This document shows positions 11,327 through 22,182 of a DNA stretch of 64,000 bases, one piece after another. The stretch's first letter is position 1. The number at the start of each line of letters is the position of its first letter. The position numbers were made by a program, and so were the translations under genes. The notes beneath the pieces are model-generated. The model made no database searches. It was not told the origin of the DNA and was given only the letters and a program-made list of their open reading frames with translations. The stretch is from Arachis hypogaea. Taxonomy: Eukaryota > Streptophyta > Magnoliopsida > Fabales > Fabaceae. Location: assembly GCF_003086295.3 (NCBI RefSeq), contig NC_092051.1, forward strand, positions 21,881,940-21,945,939, given 5' to 3'.

Positions 11327-14300
11327 ATGGATTTCGTACTGGTCCAGACTGGGACTGGTTCCGAGGTAGCGCCTCCCATACTCGGGGGAGGCGCCGTCGC
11401 GACGGAATCCCGGCAGCAGCAACGGTCGCCCACGAGGGATGCGACGCAGGCTCACGAGAGACGCCCCTTCGGGGGGACGGGTGACAACCACGCCAGGATA
11501 ATGCAAGAACTACGCCACAGAATGCAAGACTTAGAGCGCAGACTAGCAGAAAGAGAGCGCGACCAACGCTCCCCAGAGCGGAGCCCCACCCGTTCCCGTT
11601 CAAGAAGCCACTCGAGGCGCACGCCGAGCCCACATTGCGAGTCGGAGAGCACTGAGGAACGGATACGCCCCAGAAGAAGAAGTCGCGACCCCATTATCTA
11701 CGCCCGGCACGAAAGGCGGCGCGCGTCGAACAGAGGCAACGAGGAACGTCACCGCGAGAACGATGAGTCGAGAAGAACTGCTCGAGGACCTGTCATAATA
11801 GGAGCGACCCCTTTCCACCGCTCTATACTCGAGGTCCGATTACCAAAACATTTTGACAAACCGACAGACATGAAGTATGACGGAACACAAGACCCCCTAG
11901 AACACTTGACGGCCTTCGAGGCCAGGATGAACCTAGAAGGCGTGGGAGACGAGGTCAGATGTCGCGCTTTCCCGGTCACCTTAGCGGGCCCGGCAATACG
12001 GTGGTTTAACAACCTCCCGCAAGGCTCGGTGACCCAATTCACCGACATCAGCCGCGCCTTCTTGGCTCAGTTCACAACTAGGATTGTTAAAGCCAAACAC
12101 CCAATCAATCTGCTGGGGGTGACACAGAGACCCGGAGAGCCGACCAGGAAGTACCTAGACCGTTTTAATGACGAGTGCTTGGAGATTGACGGTCTGACGG
12201 ACTCAGTGGCAAGTTTGTGCTTAACGAACGGGCTGTCAAATGAGGATTTCAGGAAACACCTCACCACGAAGCCCGTCTGGACGATGCAAGAGATCCAGTG
12301 CGTGGCCAAAGAATACATTAATGACGAGGAAGTCAGCCGGGTCGTGGCTGCCAATAAGCGGCAGCCCGCCTACAACCAATCCCGGCACTTCGAAGCCAGA
12401 GAAAGACCAAAGGAACACGCCAAGGACGGCGGTCCGAGCAAGCCATCCAAACCGTTCCCCCGAGTTGGGAGGTTCACCAACTACACCCCCCTTACGGCAT
12501 CGATCACTGAAGTTTACCAACAGATAGCAGAAAAGGGGATACTGTCGAAGCCCCGACCACTGAAGGACAGGACGGGAGGAAACAAGAACCTCTACTGCGA
12601 GTACCACAAGGGTTACGGGCACAAGACCCAAGACTGCTTTGACCTAAAGGACGCCCTTGAGCAAGCTATCAGGGACGGCAAACTCGCCGACTTCTCCCAC
12701 CTTATAAGGGAACCAAGGAGACGCAACCGGGACAACGACAACGAGGACAGATCCCGACCGACAAGACAGCGCCAAGAGCCAGAGGGTGACGACCACGGCC
12801 TCACGGTGGTAAACGTGGTGACGGCCAGGAATACCGCCCCGAGGTCGAAATCGGCGCAGAAGAAAGATGCCAAGGTCTTAGCGATCTCCGCCCCACCTGG
12901 TAGAGGTCTTAAGGGTCTCCCACCTATCTCTTTCGGCCCGGAGGACCAATGGTTCGACGAAGCGCCGGAAAGTCCGCCCATGGTCATTACGGCTAGGGTC
13001 GGAACTGGCCTCGTCAAACGAATCCTGGTAGACACGGGGGCAGACTCAAACATCATGTTCCGAAACGTTTTCGATGCCCTGGGACTGAGAGATTCCGACC
13101 TGACGACCCACCAGCACGGTGTGGTAGGGTTAGGAGACCACTTCATAAAGCCAGATGGAATCATCACACTCCCGACCTCTGTGGGACAAGGGCAGAGACG
13201 AAGGAGAATCATGGCAGACTTTGTAATATTACGAGATTCAACGGCCTATAACATCATCCTGGGGAGAAAGACCATTAACGACCTGGGGGCAGCTATCAGT
13301 ACGAAACTACTGGTGATGAAGTTCATCACCGATGACGGATCCGTGGGATCCCTCCGGGGCGACTTGGAAACGGCAGTCGCTTGCGACCATGCCAGCCTTT
13401 CTCTCAGAAAAAAATCAAAGGAGGCGTCAGGAGTTTTCCTGGCCGACTTGGACGCCAGGGTAGACGACAAACCCAGACCAGAGCCAGAAGGAGACTTGGA
13501 GAAGTTCAGAGTCGGCGAGGAGCACGATAAGTTCACATTCATAAACAGGAACCTCCCGCACGAAATAAAGGAGCCTTTGATGGAGATGATCAGGGCTAAC
13601 GCCGACCTCTTTGCCTGGACGCCTGCCGACATGCCAGGAATAGACCCCCAGCTCATGTCACACCACCTGGCCGTAAAGACAGGAGCCAAACCAGTGGCCC
13701 AGAGAAGGAGGAAAATGTCGCAGGAAAGGGCGAACGAGGTAGCCAAGCAAACGGCCAGCCTCTTAGAAGCGGGATTCATCCGGGAATTGGATTACTCGAC
13801 TTGGTTGTCGAATGTGGTTCTGGTTAAAAAACACAACGGGAGGTGGAGAATGTGCGTAGACTACTCTGACCTCAACAAGGCTTGTCCCAAGGACTGCTAC
13901 CCCCTACCTAATATTGATACGCTCGTTGACGCAGCGGCGGGGTACAGATATCTGAGTTTCATGGACGCCTATTCAGGGTATAATCAGATACCGATGCACC
14001 GACCTGACGAGGAAAAAACGGCATTCATAACGCCAGGAGGCATCTATTGCTACAAGGTCATGCCATTTGGCCTAAAAAACGCAGGAGCCACATACCAAAG
14101 GTTGATGAATAAGATATTCAGCGAACTCCTGGGCAAAACAGTGGAAGTTTACGTAGATGACATACTCGCAAAAACCGCCCGACCTGACGACCTCCTGAGT
14201 GACCTTAACGATGTTTTCTCGTCCTTACGACAACACGGCATGAGGCTTAATCCACTCAAATGCGCGTTCGCCATGGAGGCCGGAAAGTTCCTAGGCTTCA

Positions 14301-16240
14301 TGATCACTCAAAGAGGAGTGGAAGCCAATCCCGAAAAATGCCAGGCTATCCTTCAAATGAAGAGTCCGGGTTGCATCAAAGACGTCCAAAGACTCGCTGG
14401 GAAATTGACAGCTTTGTCCCGTTTCCTCGGCGCATCGGCGGCAAAGGCCATACCTTTCTTCAACTTAATGAGAAAGGGAGTGACGTTCGAATGGACACCA
14501 GCATGCGAAGAAGCATTCAACCACTTCAAGCAAATCTTGGCGGCACCACCGGTCCTCGGGAAACCCAGAGCCGGAGAACCACTCTACCTCTATCTATCAG
14601 TAACCGAGGAAGCGCTTGCCGCAGTCCTCGTCACAGAAGAAACGAGGACACAACAGCCCGTCTACTTCGTGAGCAGGGCACTCCAGGGACCAGAGCTGAG
14701 GTACAGCAAACTGGAAAGACTGGCGCTGGCACTCCTAGTATCCTCCCGAAGGTTAAGACAATACTTCCAAAGTCACCGTATAGTTGTAAGGACAGATCAG
14801 GCGATTCGGCAAATATTGCAAAAACCTGATTTGGCTGGAAGGATGATGACCTGGGCCATCGAGCTCTCACAATATGACCTGCAGTATGAGCCTCGACATG
14901 CAATCAAGGCACAGGCAATGGCTGACTTCTTAGTGGAGGTAACGGGCGACCCTTCCGAGGAAACGGGCACACGGTGGAGGCTTCATGTGGACGGAGCCTC
15001 CAACCAAACGTTCGGAGGAGCAGGGGTCATCTTGGAAAGCCCAGCAGGGGTCATCTATGAGCAATCGACTAAGTTCGAGTTCCCAGTGTCAAACAACCAA
15101 GCTGAATATGAGGCCCTCTTAGGCGGATTAGTACTGGCTCGGGAAGTCGGGGCGACAAGGGTCGAAGTATGCAGCGACTCCCAAGTCGTCACCTCGCAGG
15201 TAAACGGAAGCTACCAAGCCCGGGATCCCCTCCTCCAAAAATACTTGGAAAAGGTTAAGCAAATGATGAGCCAGTTCCAGGAAGTCATCATCCAGCACGT
15301 TCCAAGAGAAAAGAACACACGAGCAGACCTTTTGTCGAAGCTAGCGAGCACAAAGCCAGGATCGGGTAACCGGTCGCTCATCCAGGGCATGGTGAAGGAA
15401 CCAACGGTCGCCCTCCACCTGACGGGGGCGAGCCCCTCATGGCTGGACCCCATTACCACCTTCCTGGAACTCGGCAAGTTACCCGAAGATGAGAAGGCGG
15501 CCAAAGCTTTAAGAAGGGAGGCGGCCAGATACGCAATCATACAAGGACAACTATTCAAAAAGGGACTCAGCCAGCCCCTATTGAAGTGTTTGCACCCCGA
15601 CCAAACGGACTACGTGCTTAGAGAAGTCCACGAAGGGTGTTGCGGACATCACATCGGGGGCAAAGCCCTAGCAAGGAAGCTCGTCCGAGCAGGATACTAC
15701 TGGCCAACAATGATGAAGGACTCGAAGGAATTTGTCACAAAATGCACAAAGTGTCAACAAAACGCCAACTTTCACAAAGCACCAGCCTCCGAGCTAAGCT
15801 CGCTAACGACTACGCGCCCCTTTTCACAATGGGGAGTCGACCTCCTGGGACCCTTCCCGGTCGGCCCAGGACAAGTCAAATACCTCATTGTAGCCATTGA
15901 CTACTACACCAAATGGGTAGAGGCTGAACCGCTAGCCACCATATCGTCCTCCAACTGTCGGAAGTTCATGTGGAGGCAGGTGATAACACGTTTCGGCATC
16001 CCAGAGGTCGTTATCTCGGACAATGGAACTCAGTTCACCGACAAGAAGTTCATGGAATTCCTCTCTGGCCTGGGGATAAAGCAAAAGTTCTCCTCAGTAG
16101 AACATCCCCAAACAAACGGGCAGGTAGAAGCCGCAAACAAAGTCATCCTTCTCGGTCTAAAGAAGCGCCTAGACAGCAAGAAGGGAAACTGGGCCGACGA
16201 ACTTCCCTCCGTCTTATGGTCCTACCGGACAACAGAGTAA
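11327..16240 (+). CDS. Gag-Pol polyprotein (gag, protease, RT, RNase H, aRNase H, integrase), ends at a premature stop
   Basis: A single 1637-codon frame starts 29 bases after the LTR. Residues 1-150 are Arg/Ser-rich. Gag core follows (LPKHFDKPTDMKYDGTQDPL...IRWFNNLPQGS). A CX2HX4HX4C knuckle starts at residue 424 (CEYHKGYGHKTQDC). The protease has DTGAD at 569-573. RT has YVDD at 942-945. Its own RNase H is followed by a second RNase H (LHVDGASN, D1222). Integrase has an HHCC finger and a D1505, D1565, E1601 triad, the last two separated by 35 residues. It would replicate and integrate the element. A TAA at 16238-16240 falls where relatives continue (YRTT then SATGETPF). The same frame resumes at once, so one nonsense change is the only visible defect. 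Confidence 0.93.
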   Translation: MDFVLVQTGTGSEVAPPILGGGAVATESRQQQRSPTRDATQAHERRPFGGTGDNHARIMQELRHRMQDLERRLAERERDQRSPERSPTRSRSRSHSRRTPSPHCESESTEERIRPRRRSRDPIIYARHERRRASNRGNEERHRENDESRRTARGPVIIGATPFHRSILEVRLPKHFDKPTDMKYDGTQDPLEHLTAFEARMNLEGVGDEVRCRAFPVTLAGPAIRWFNNLPQGSVTQFTDISRAFLAQFTTRIVKAKHPINLLGVTQRPGEPTRKYLDRFNDECLEIDGLTDSVASLCLTNGLSNEDFRKHLTTKPVWTMQEIQCVAKEYINDEEVSRVVAANKRQPAYNQSRHFEARERPKEHAKDGGPSKPSKPFPRVGRFTNYTPLTASITEVYQQIAEKGILSKPRPLKDRTGGNKNLYCEYHKGYGHKTQDCFDLKDALEQAIRDGKLADFSHLIREPRRRNRDNDNEDRSRPTRQRQEPEGDDHGLTVVNVVTARNTAPRSKSAQKKDAKVLAISAPPGRGLKGLPPISFGPEDQWFDEAPESPPMVITARVGTGLVKRILVDTGADSNIMFRNVFDALGLRDSDLTTHQHGVVGLGDHFIKPDGIITLPTSVGQGQRRRRIMADFVILRDSTAYNIILGRKTINDLGAAISTKLLVMKFITDDGSVGSLRGDLETAVACDHASLSLRKKSKEASGVFLADLDARVDDKPRPEPEGDLEKFRVGEEHDKFTFINRNLPHEIKEPLMEMIRANADLFAWTPADMPGIDPQLMSHHLAVKTGAKPVAQRRRKMSQERANEVAKQTASLLEAGFIRELDYSTWLSNVVLVKKHNGRWRMCVDYSDLNKACPKDCYPLPNIDTLVDAAAGYRYLSFMDAYSGYNQIPMHRPDEEKTAFITPGGIYCYKVMPFGLKNAGATYQRLMNKIFSELLGKTVEVYVDDILAKTARPDDLLSDLNDVFSSLRQHGMRLNPLKCAFAMEAGKFLGFMITQRGVEANPEKCQAILQMKSPGCIKDVQRLAGKLTALSRFLGASAAKAIPFFNLMRKGVTFEWTPACEEAFNHFKQILAAPPVLGKPRAGEPLYLYLSVTEEALAAVLVTEETRTQQPVYFVSRALQGPELRYSKLERLALALLVSSRRLRQYFQSHRIVVRTDQAIRQILQKPDLAGRMMTWAIELSQYDLQYEPRHAIKAQAMADFLVEVTGDPSEETGTRWRLHVDGASNQTFGGAGVILESPAGVIYEQSTKFEFPVSNNQAEYEALLGGLVLAREVGATRVEVCSDSQVVTSQVNGSYQARDPLLQKYLEKVKQMMSQFQEVIIQHVPREKNTRADLLSKLASTKPGSGNRSLIQGMVKEPTVALHLTGASPSWLDPITTFLELGKLPEDEKAAKALRREAARYAIIQGQLFKKGLSQPLLKCLHPDQTDYVLREVHEGCCGHHIGGKALARKLVRAGYYWPTMMKDSKEFVTKCTKCQQNANFHKAPASELSSLTTTRPFSQWGVDLLGPFPVGPGQVKYLIVAIDYYTKWVEAEPLATISSSNCRKFMWRQVITRFGIPEVVISDNGTQFTDKKFMEFLSGLGIKQKFSSVEHPQTNGQVEAANKVILLGLKKRLDSKKGNWADELPSVLWSYRTTE

Positions 16241-16660
16241 AGCGCCACGGGGGAAACCCCCTTTCGCCTGACCTATGGGGTCGACGCGGTAATACCAGTT
16301 GAAATCGGCGAACCAAGCCCCCGACTACTCCTCGCGGGCATGAGCGAAGCGGTTGAGAAAGACTTGATCGAAGAAACAAGGGAGATGGCTCACCTAACAG
16401 AAACGGCGCTGAAACAAAGAATGGCCCTGCGTTACAACGCAAAAGTCCTCAAACGAGACTTCGCAGAAGGGGACCTCGTCCTACGACGCAACGACATCGG
16501 CGTCCCGACCCCAGGAGAAGGCAAGCTGGCGGTAAATTGGGAAGGCCCCTACAGGGTAAGGGAGGTACTCGGCAAGGGCGCTTACAAACTCGAAAAACTG
16601 GACGGCAAGGAAATACCCAGAACATGGAACGCAAGCAACCTAAAGAGGTTCTACTCCTGA
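16241..16660 (+). pseudogene. In-frame continuation: integrase C-terminal region after the stop
   Basis: The frame after the TAA runs open for 139 codons. It starts SATGETPFRLTYGVDAVIPV and ends RTWNASNLKRFYS at a TGA. The stretch includes the conserved GxxV/LRR and GPY/VREVLGKGAYKL motifs of plant Ty3/gypsy integrase tails. It is reached only by readthrough or in copies lacking the stop. Confidence 0.88.
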
Positions 16661-17185
16661 CCCACCGGCTCAACGACCAGAGAGCCTAGCCAAAGAGTTA
16701 GTATTCGCCCCATCCACATGCTAATTCAACTTGTTTACTTACCTTGTCAAATACTTACCCAACTGTCGAGTAATTTTTACTTGTTCAAATTTTTTATCTT
16801 TTGTTAAAACTCTCTTACTTGATATCTGTTCCTCGTGACCAAAATCTAAAACGGCACCCCGGGACTGATCACCCCGGGAGCCAGACGGCTCATGGGCCTC
16901 AACCAATTCAACGACTACGCGACCGAACCGGTCCGAACTGCTACCAAATACGAAAACGGCAAGACAGGCACAAGACATAAGCCCGCCCAGATTAAACGGT
17001 AACACGAAAACGACAACACGACAAAATAATGAAACAAGCAAGAAATCATAGCAATCAAACGATGATAACTTACAAAGCATCAAAACGTGCAACGAACACG
17101 TAAAATTGTTCAAGGCAAACAAAACGACAAAGCAACAACAGGTTGTTCGACAAATATATTACAAAATATCCTAAGTTATAAGACC
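16661..17185. other. Spacer between pol and the antisense gene
   Basis: This 525-bp internal part of the Tat element has no ORF of note. It would hold the 3' UTRs of the two convergent genes. Confidence 0.6.
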
Positions 17186-19027
17186 TCACTTCCTCGGCAT
17201 ATCGACAATTTTCCCGTCCTGGATCGTCTTGAAAACACCAATTGACGAGACCTCGAAATCGGGAGCAGCGATCTTCAGCTGGGCCTTCAGGGCATCTTCG
17301 GTCATCAAGATGGCACTCTTCCCTTGCTCCTTGGCCACCTTAAGCTTCTTCTTAAGATCAACGGCCTCTGCCTTAGCGGCCTTCGCTTCCGAAATGGCCT
17401 GCTCCCGTTCCTTTTCCAAAGCGACAACTCGACCCTGAGCAGCGTTCAGTTGATTTTCTAATGTCATCTCACGCTCAAGAAGCCGAGCCACGGTCTCATC
17501 AGACGCCTTCAGCCTCTCCGCAATAAACGACGACTTCTCCTCGGCGGCATTAAGCTTTCCCCCCATCTCGGACAGCTGACCCTGGAGGAGCTCAACTTGA
17601 GCCTTAAAGTCATTATTTGCCTTAACAGAAGACTCAAGCTTCCTCCGAAGCGCCTCCATACCAGATAGCTCAAACTCAGCCTTCCGAGCTATCACGGCCC
17701 CACGAAGCAAGGTGCGATACATCCACCTCGCCTGTCCGGACAGCTCGGTCGCATGAAAATGCTCTTCCGTCCCGGGTATCAACTGGGAGTCAATGAACTT
17801 GGAGGCATCAAAATTCCTCTCCATCACGGTAAGGACCCCTTCCGGGCTGGAAGACATCTTTCGCTTCTTAGGAGTATGGATAAGCTCCACATCGCTATCC
17901 GGTTGAGGGGTGCGAGTCACCTGCTCGTCAGCAGGTCCTTCCTCATGAAGAGGGGAAGCCTGATCCCCCAAGCCCTGCTTTCCCGACTCTTCGGCATCCT
18001 GAGCAGGGGAAGCTTGGCCCGTTTTTTCCCCTGATGGACCCTCCGACTTGCCGGCGCCTTTCCCTTCGGCATTCTCATCATCACTAGCATCAAAAAAGGT
18101 CTTCATCAGGTTCTCAAGACCAGTCACGGTAGCAGACATTTCCACTGCAATAAACAACAAGAACGTTAGCCGTCAAGCCGACAAACGAATAAAGCAAGAG
18201 ACATACGCAAACAAGAAAAGGAACTCACGAATATAGCTCCGGCCGGCCTCCCGTTCACCCATGAGAAGGTGGGGGTTCACGGGATTCTTTTCAAAGATAG
18301 CAAGAAGAACGTCCGCTATCTGCCTATCTACAGCCGACAACCTTTTGTACGACACTTTCACAAAAGGATTCGACCCCGCGCCAAAGCTCCAGTAAGTCTG
18401 GATAAGGCGCTCCCCCTCTAACGACAACCAGAAGGGATGGCGACCCTTAACGGGACGAACCTTGAAATACTTATCTTTGAAGCCATGGTAGGAATCCTCA
18501 AAGAGGCTAAAAATCTTCCTACCCTGAGCAGCACGGAAAGAAATAAACCCCTTTCTTGCTTTCCCCTGCTTGGAGGGATTGGTAAGGTTGAAACAATAAA
18601 GAAAAACGTCCACCGAAGCCGGTAGCTCCAAGTACTCGCAGACCATCTCGAAGCAGCGGATCGAAGCCCAGCTGTTCGGATGAAGTTGAGACGGACAGAC
18701 GGATATCCGGTTCAGCAGCGCCATTTGGAAATCGGAGAACGGTATCCGAACACCGACTTGTGTGAACATGGACTTGTAAAACCAAATCCAATCGGGAACG
18801 CGAGGAGAATGGAAATTGAGCTCATAAATACGCTCACGAGGAAGCGGGACAATGGCCTCGTAGTTGGCCTCCTCGTCAGTCCCCCCACATAGGTAACCGG
18901 CTTGCCGGAACTCCGTCAATTCCTCTAAGTCCATCTGGTTGGGTGAACTCCTTATATCATCAGTTACCCAAGCATACGGGTCGTAAGCCGCAGCAGATCC
19001 GGAAGACCGGGAGACAACACGAGGCAT
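17186..19027 (-). CDS. Antisense accessory gene of the Tat element, two exons, 585 aa (Transposase_28-like plus coiled coil)
   Basis: Exon 1 runs from 19027 down to 18229 and exon 2 from 18144 down to 17186. They are separated by an 84-bp intron (18145-18228) with GTGAGT donor and TTGCAG acceptor. Splicing joins phase 1 to phase 1 and gives one 586-codon frame (SYI, then Leu across the junction, then EMSATVTGLEN). Exon 1 resembles the plant 'putative gypsy type transposon' domain (PF04195): VGVRIPFSDFQ, SQLHPNSWASIRCFE. Exon 2 has an acidic Ser/Glu/Gly stretch, a KKRK basic cluster, then about 170 residues of coiled coil rich in Leu, Glu, Lys and Ala. Extra antisense ORFs of this kind are known from Tat-lineage elements, and their function is unknown. 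No stop interrupts it. The start is the first ATG (MPRVVSRSSG). Confidence 0.83.
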
Positions 19028-19702
19028 ACCTACAGCGGGGTACCACTCCGTTAGTCTATGAGGTCGGAAGCTCGAAAAAACTCAGAAACTACGTCTTTCC
19101 AACTCAATCACAACCAGATACGGCTAAAGACTGCACCTACTTCACAAACCACCCAAAAAGCCTACCCTGGAATGGTACCCCCTCTCCTAACCCACCTATC
19201 CCAACACTGAAAAAACCTCTTAACAAAAACAAAACCAGCCATGCAGTAGATGCAAACAACAAATCACGCAATAACAAAGCATAACGCAGATATCAGAAGA
19301 AAGAAACCAGAAGATTACCTGGAACGATGAAGGAAATTTGGGCTGAAAGTCGAAGCAGGAAGGAGTTCGCACAGGAAGCTTTGGATGTTAGGGAGAGAAG
19401 AAGTTAGAAATAATAAGAGTGGGAGGTGGATAGGGCGAAAACCACTTAAAAACCACCCCCAAAGAAGCGCGAAAGGAAGCAGGGGTAAGATAGTCTTTAC
19501 GCACGGATTTTTTCAAATCATTATGAGCATTAAATGCCCAGCGCGGAAAACGAAACGGCAAACAAATGCCACAGCAAATCAAGGGACACGCGCACAAGAG
19601 ACGCGTCCCTCCCACGACCAGACGACCCAGCGACAACACACGAAGGTAAACGTCACGCGCCACCCATGGCCCTCACGACCATCGCTGACGCGTCGGGGGC
19701 AC
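19028..19702. other. Internal 3' region of the Tat element, upstream of the antisense gene
   Basis: About 675 bp with no convincing ORF. It lies upstream of the antisense gene start and would hold its promoter. It ends GTCGGGGGCAC just before the 3' LTR, a possible polypurine-tract relic. Confidence 0.5.
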
Positions 19703-20122
19703 TGTTACGGCCTGGCCCAAAACTCGCGCGGGTCGACCCGACCCGAGTTCTCGCCGGCCCGATGGTTCGCCCTACACCCGACCCGAACACGTGTCCCGTA
19801 CGGCTTGTGCACAGCCGTGTGACAACACCTTCGAGAGTGCGGGCCTGCCCACTGGAAGGGCCCACTACTGGCATGTATATAAGGGGAGACTGGCTCTCCC
19901 CCCAAGGTACGTCACATTTCACACATCACTCTCTCCGCCTGCACATATTCTGACAAGGGCGTCGGAGTGTCTTTGCAGGTGGCACCCCCCCTTCCCATCA
20001 GAAGTGCTCGGGACCTCGTTCACCCGGAATCTGGAAACCGCGACCAGACGAGCTCCTCCACCGTCCGAAGCATTGACCTCAGGATCCTAACCCGAACCGT
20101 CCGGTACCCGACCTACCGAACA
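19703..20122 (+). repeat. 3' LTR of the Tat element
   Basis: This is the 420-bp partner of the 5' LTR, followed directly by the GAACA target duplication and the resumed second LINE. Confidence 0.95.
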
Positions 20123-20959
20123 GAACATGAATGAGCAATGGTTGTGGTTATGGCACCTTAAGGTTTCTAAAAAAAATCAAATGTCTTTTGTAGCTTTGCC
20201 TTGATAATATTATTCCAACTAGGATCTTCAGATGCTGACATGGACTTGCAACCTCTAACTTCTATACTAAATACAGTCTGCTTTTGAATTTGTTTTTTAC
20301 TGTCTCCGTGGCTGCCCCAAAGTGACAGTTATTTGGAATAGAGTAGGATCAAAATTCTCAATTCAACCTCTTTTCATATCAGAATCTGATTCTCAAATGA
20401 TGTTAAAGATAATGACTTCTTATTTTCAGTGACTATTTGGTGGATTTAGAGAAATAAAAATAATTATTTTTTTTTTGGTATGATTCTTGGAGTACTAACA
20501 AGGTGCGCACTCTTATTTATCATTATTCTTATGAATTTTTTCAAATTTTGACTGTCTAAAATAATTCGATAAATTCTTCTGTTCTTTAAACTCGGCAAAC
20601 TCCACCTTTAAATGCTATTAATTAAAGTTAACTATGATACTAGCCTATTTGAAAATGATTGAATTGTTAGCTTTGAATGTGTTATTAGGCTTGGTAGTGG
20701 AGCGAATTGATACATTCGCATCTTTAGTAATTTTTCTTACTTTAATTACTTTTTTTAGGTTTAATTATAGTTTCATCTTCTAATCTCATTATTTTTAAGT
20801 ATCTTTTGTTACTAAAGTATTTGCTAAGTATTTTCAAGAAAATAAGGTTAAAATAAATGAAAATCAAGCAGGAAAGGAAGCTTGTTCAAAGAGACAAGCA
20901 TTGCATGCAAAATCAAGAGCCAATAACATAAGGATCCAATAAGCCATGTAAAGCCATGC

Positions 20960-21400
20960 AAGAGAGCAGAAGCATGGGTATGCCATGCCCTGAAGGAACA
21001 AGCAGTAGCGTGCGACGCTCTGGATGGACAAGCAAGGGTGTGCCACACTCTAAAGGAAGAAAACCAGGCATGCCACGCCATGGTTAGGGCGTGTCACGCC
21101 CTGGAGAGAAGATGCAGAGGCGTGCAATGCATGGAGCAGGGCATGCCACACCATGGAGACAAGAAGCAAAGGTGTGCCATGCTAGGTGAGGGCGTGCCAC
21201 ACCTAATGAAGAAGGTCAGCCCAGCGTGCAACGCAACAAGGAGGCATGCCACGCTTGAAGAAAAGTCCAAAGCCCTGGGAGCAAGCCCAGCATAAGCGTT
21301 ACATGCCTAGAAGGGATGTGCCACGCCCTGGCCTCAATCCAAAGAGGCGTGTAACGTGCTAGAGAGGGTGTGCCATGCTCTATTCAAGAAGTTAGCCTAG
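20960..21400. repeat. Degenerate array of GGCGTGCCACGCC-type palindromic motifs
   Basis: At least ten dispersed copies of short palindromes such as GGCATGCCACGCC, GGCGTGTCACGCC and GGTGTGCCACACT occur at irregular spacing of about 25-45 bp, separated by A/G-rich linkers. The spacing is too irregular for a minisatellite of fixed period. The array lies inside the LTR-like repeat. Confidence 0.7.
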
Positions 21401-21694
21401 TGCAATTTCAATAATGCTTTCTCCAAGACCCAACATCAAAGATATGATTCTCAATTGAAGATTAAAGAAGATTCTGTCATAATTAGATTTGAATTTATTT
21501 AATTCTATTTTAATTCTAGGATTTAAATTATTAGGAGCTATCTTAATTATTATGATTAAGATAAGATTTAGTTTTTTGAATTTGAATTAGAAAAAAACCC
21601 TAGGTATAAATAAGTGAATTATATTCACAGAGAGACACCTAGTTTCTTCGGCGCAATTTTATTGGTGTTTTTCCATCCACCATGAGTGAGCGAC

Positions 21695-22182
21695 CTATGA
21701 AGCACGGACACTTCTCTGAGTTATCGTGTTCGCGTGTCGGACACATTTCGAACACGACACTCACCGACACTCGTCCGACACGTGTGTCTACTGTGTCCAA
21801 CCGTGTCTTAATAAAAATAAAAAATTCTTCTCCGGACACGCCTGGACACACCTAAATACCATCACGTGTCTGCCTGTCCAGTCTTATTCTTAACATATAT
21901 TCTTAAAATAAATTTAGATATAGTATCTATTATTATTTATTAAAACAAAAAATATTTTAAATACTTGATATAATTAAAATAAGACATTAAAAATAATTAA
22001 AAATTTTAATTTATATTTTAATATCAATAAAATATCAAAATATCATTACAATTTATCTAAAAAATACTTTATATTTTATATATATGCGTGTCCCCGTGTC
22101 ATGTAAGATTTTAAAATTCGCGTGTTGGCGTGTCCTGTGTCGTGTCGTGTCCCGTGTCCGTGTCAGTGTCTGTGCATCATAA
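21695..22182. mobile_element. hAT-like MITE with GACACG-rich ends, copy 1
   Basis: The TSD is TGAGCGAC at 21687-21694 and 22183-22190, the 8-bp size of hAT elements. The terminal repeats are CTATGAAGCACGGACACT and, from the other end, TTATGATGCACAGACACT. Both ends are filled with GACACG/CGTGTC repeats and the centre is AT-rich. The element is 488 bp and has no coding sequence. A full-length relative lies reversed at about 35680-36135. Confidence 0.85.

Larger units (their letters stand above)
10878..20122 (+). mobile_element. Young Tat-lineage Ty3/gypsy LTR retrotransposon
   Basis: The element is 9245 bp with two 420-bp LTRs (10878-11297 and 19703-20122) that look identical by eye, bounded TGTTACGG...CCGAACA. 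The 5-bp TSD is GAACA at 10873-10877 and 20123-20127. A primer binding site follows the 5' LTR at once. The gag-pol frame has two RNase H modules, the second after the usual RT-RNase H, which marks the Tat clade. The 3-kb stretch between pol and the 3' LTR carries an antisense gene, as described for some Tat elements. GC content and codon use are sharply higher than in the surroundings, as expected for a recent insertion. Confidence 0.95.
8382..20715 (+). pseudogene. Second LINE, 5'-truncated and split by three later insertions
   Basis: Four pieces read as one L1 ORF2. 8382-8775 carries the RT start (REFKPINLCNIIYKIIIEVL, then KIDLKKAY after one frameshift). 9308-10338 carries KHTLVDLDFL, RGLRQGD and NLRKYLDVTLNHSRVSRASF. 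10710-10877 ends in RKHVWNM. 20123 to about 20715 resumes in frame with NEQWLWLWHLKVS, then zf-RVT and an RNase H start (KLNYDTSLFEND with frameshifts). The reading frame runs straight through each insertion once one TSD copy is removed. There are many stops. The 5' end begins inside RT. No poly-A or TSD was found at the 3' end, so the right limit is approximate. Confidence 0.8.

Noticed and set aside
13246..13779. Long frames opposite gag-pol (12613-13212, 13246-13779) as further antisense genes
   Set aside because: They overlap conserved gag-protease-RT codons, lack domains and have no splice context. Unlike 17186-19027 they are strand shadows.
20960..21400. Regularly recurring palindromes that could suggest a CRISPR-like array
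   Set aside because: Repeat units differ from copy to copy, spacers vary in size, there are no cas genes, and the DNA is plant nuclear. It is a repeat inside an LTR-like sequence.
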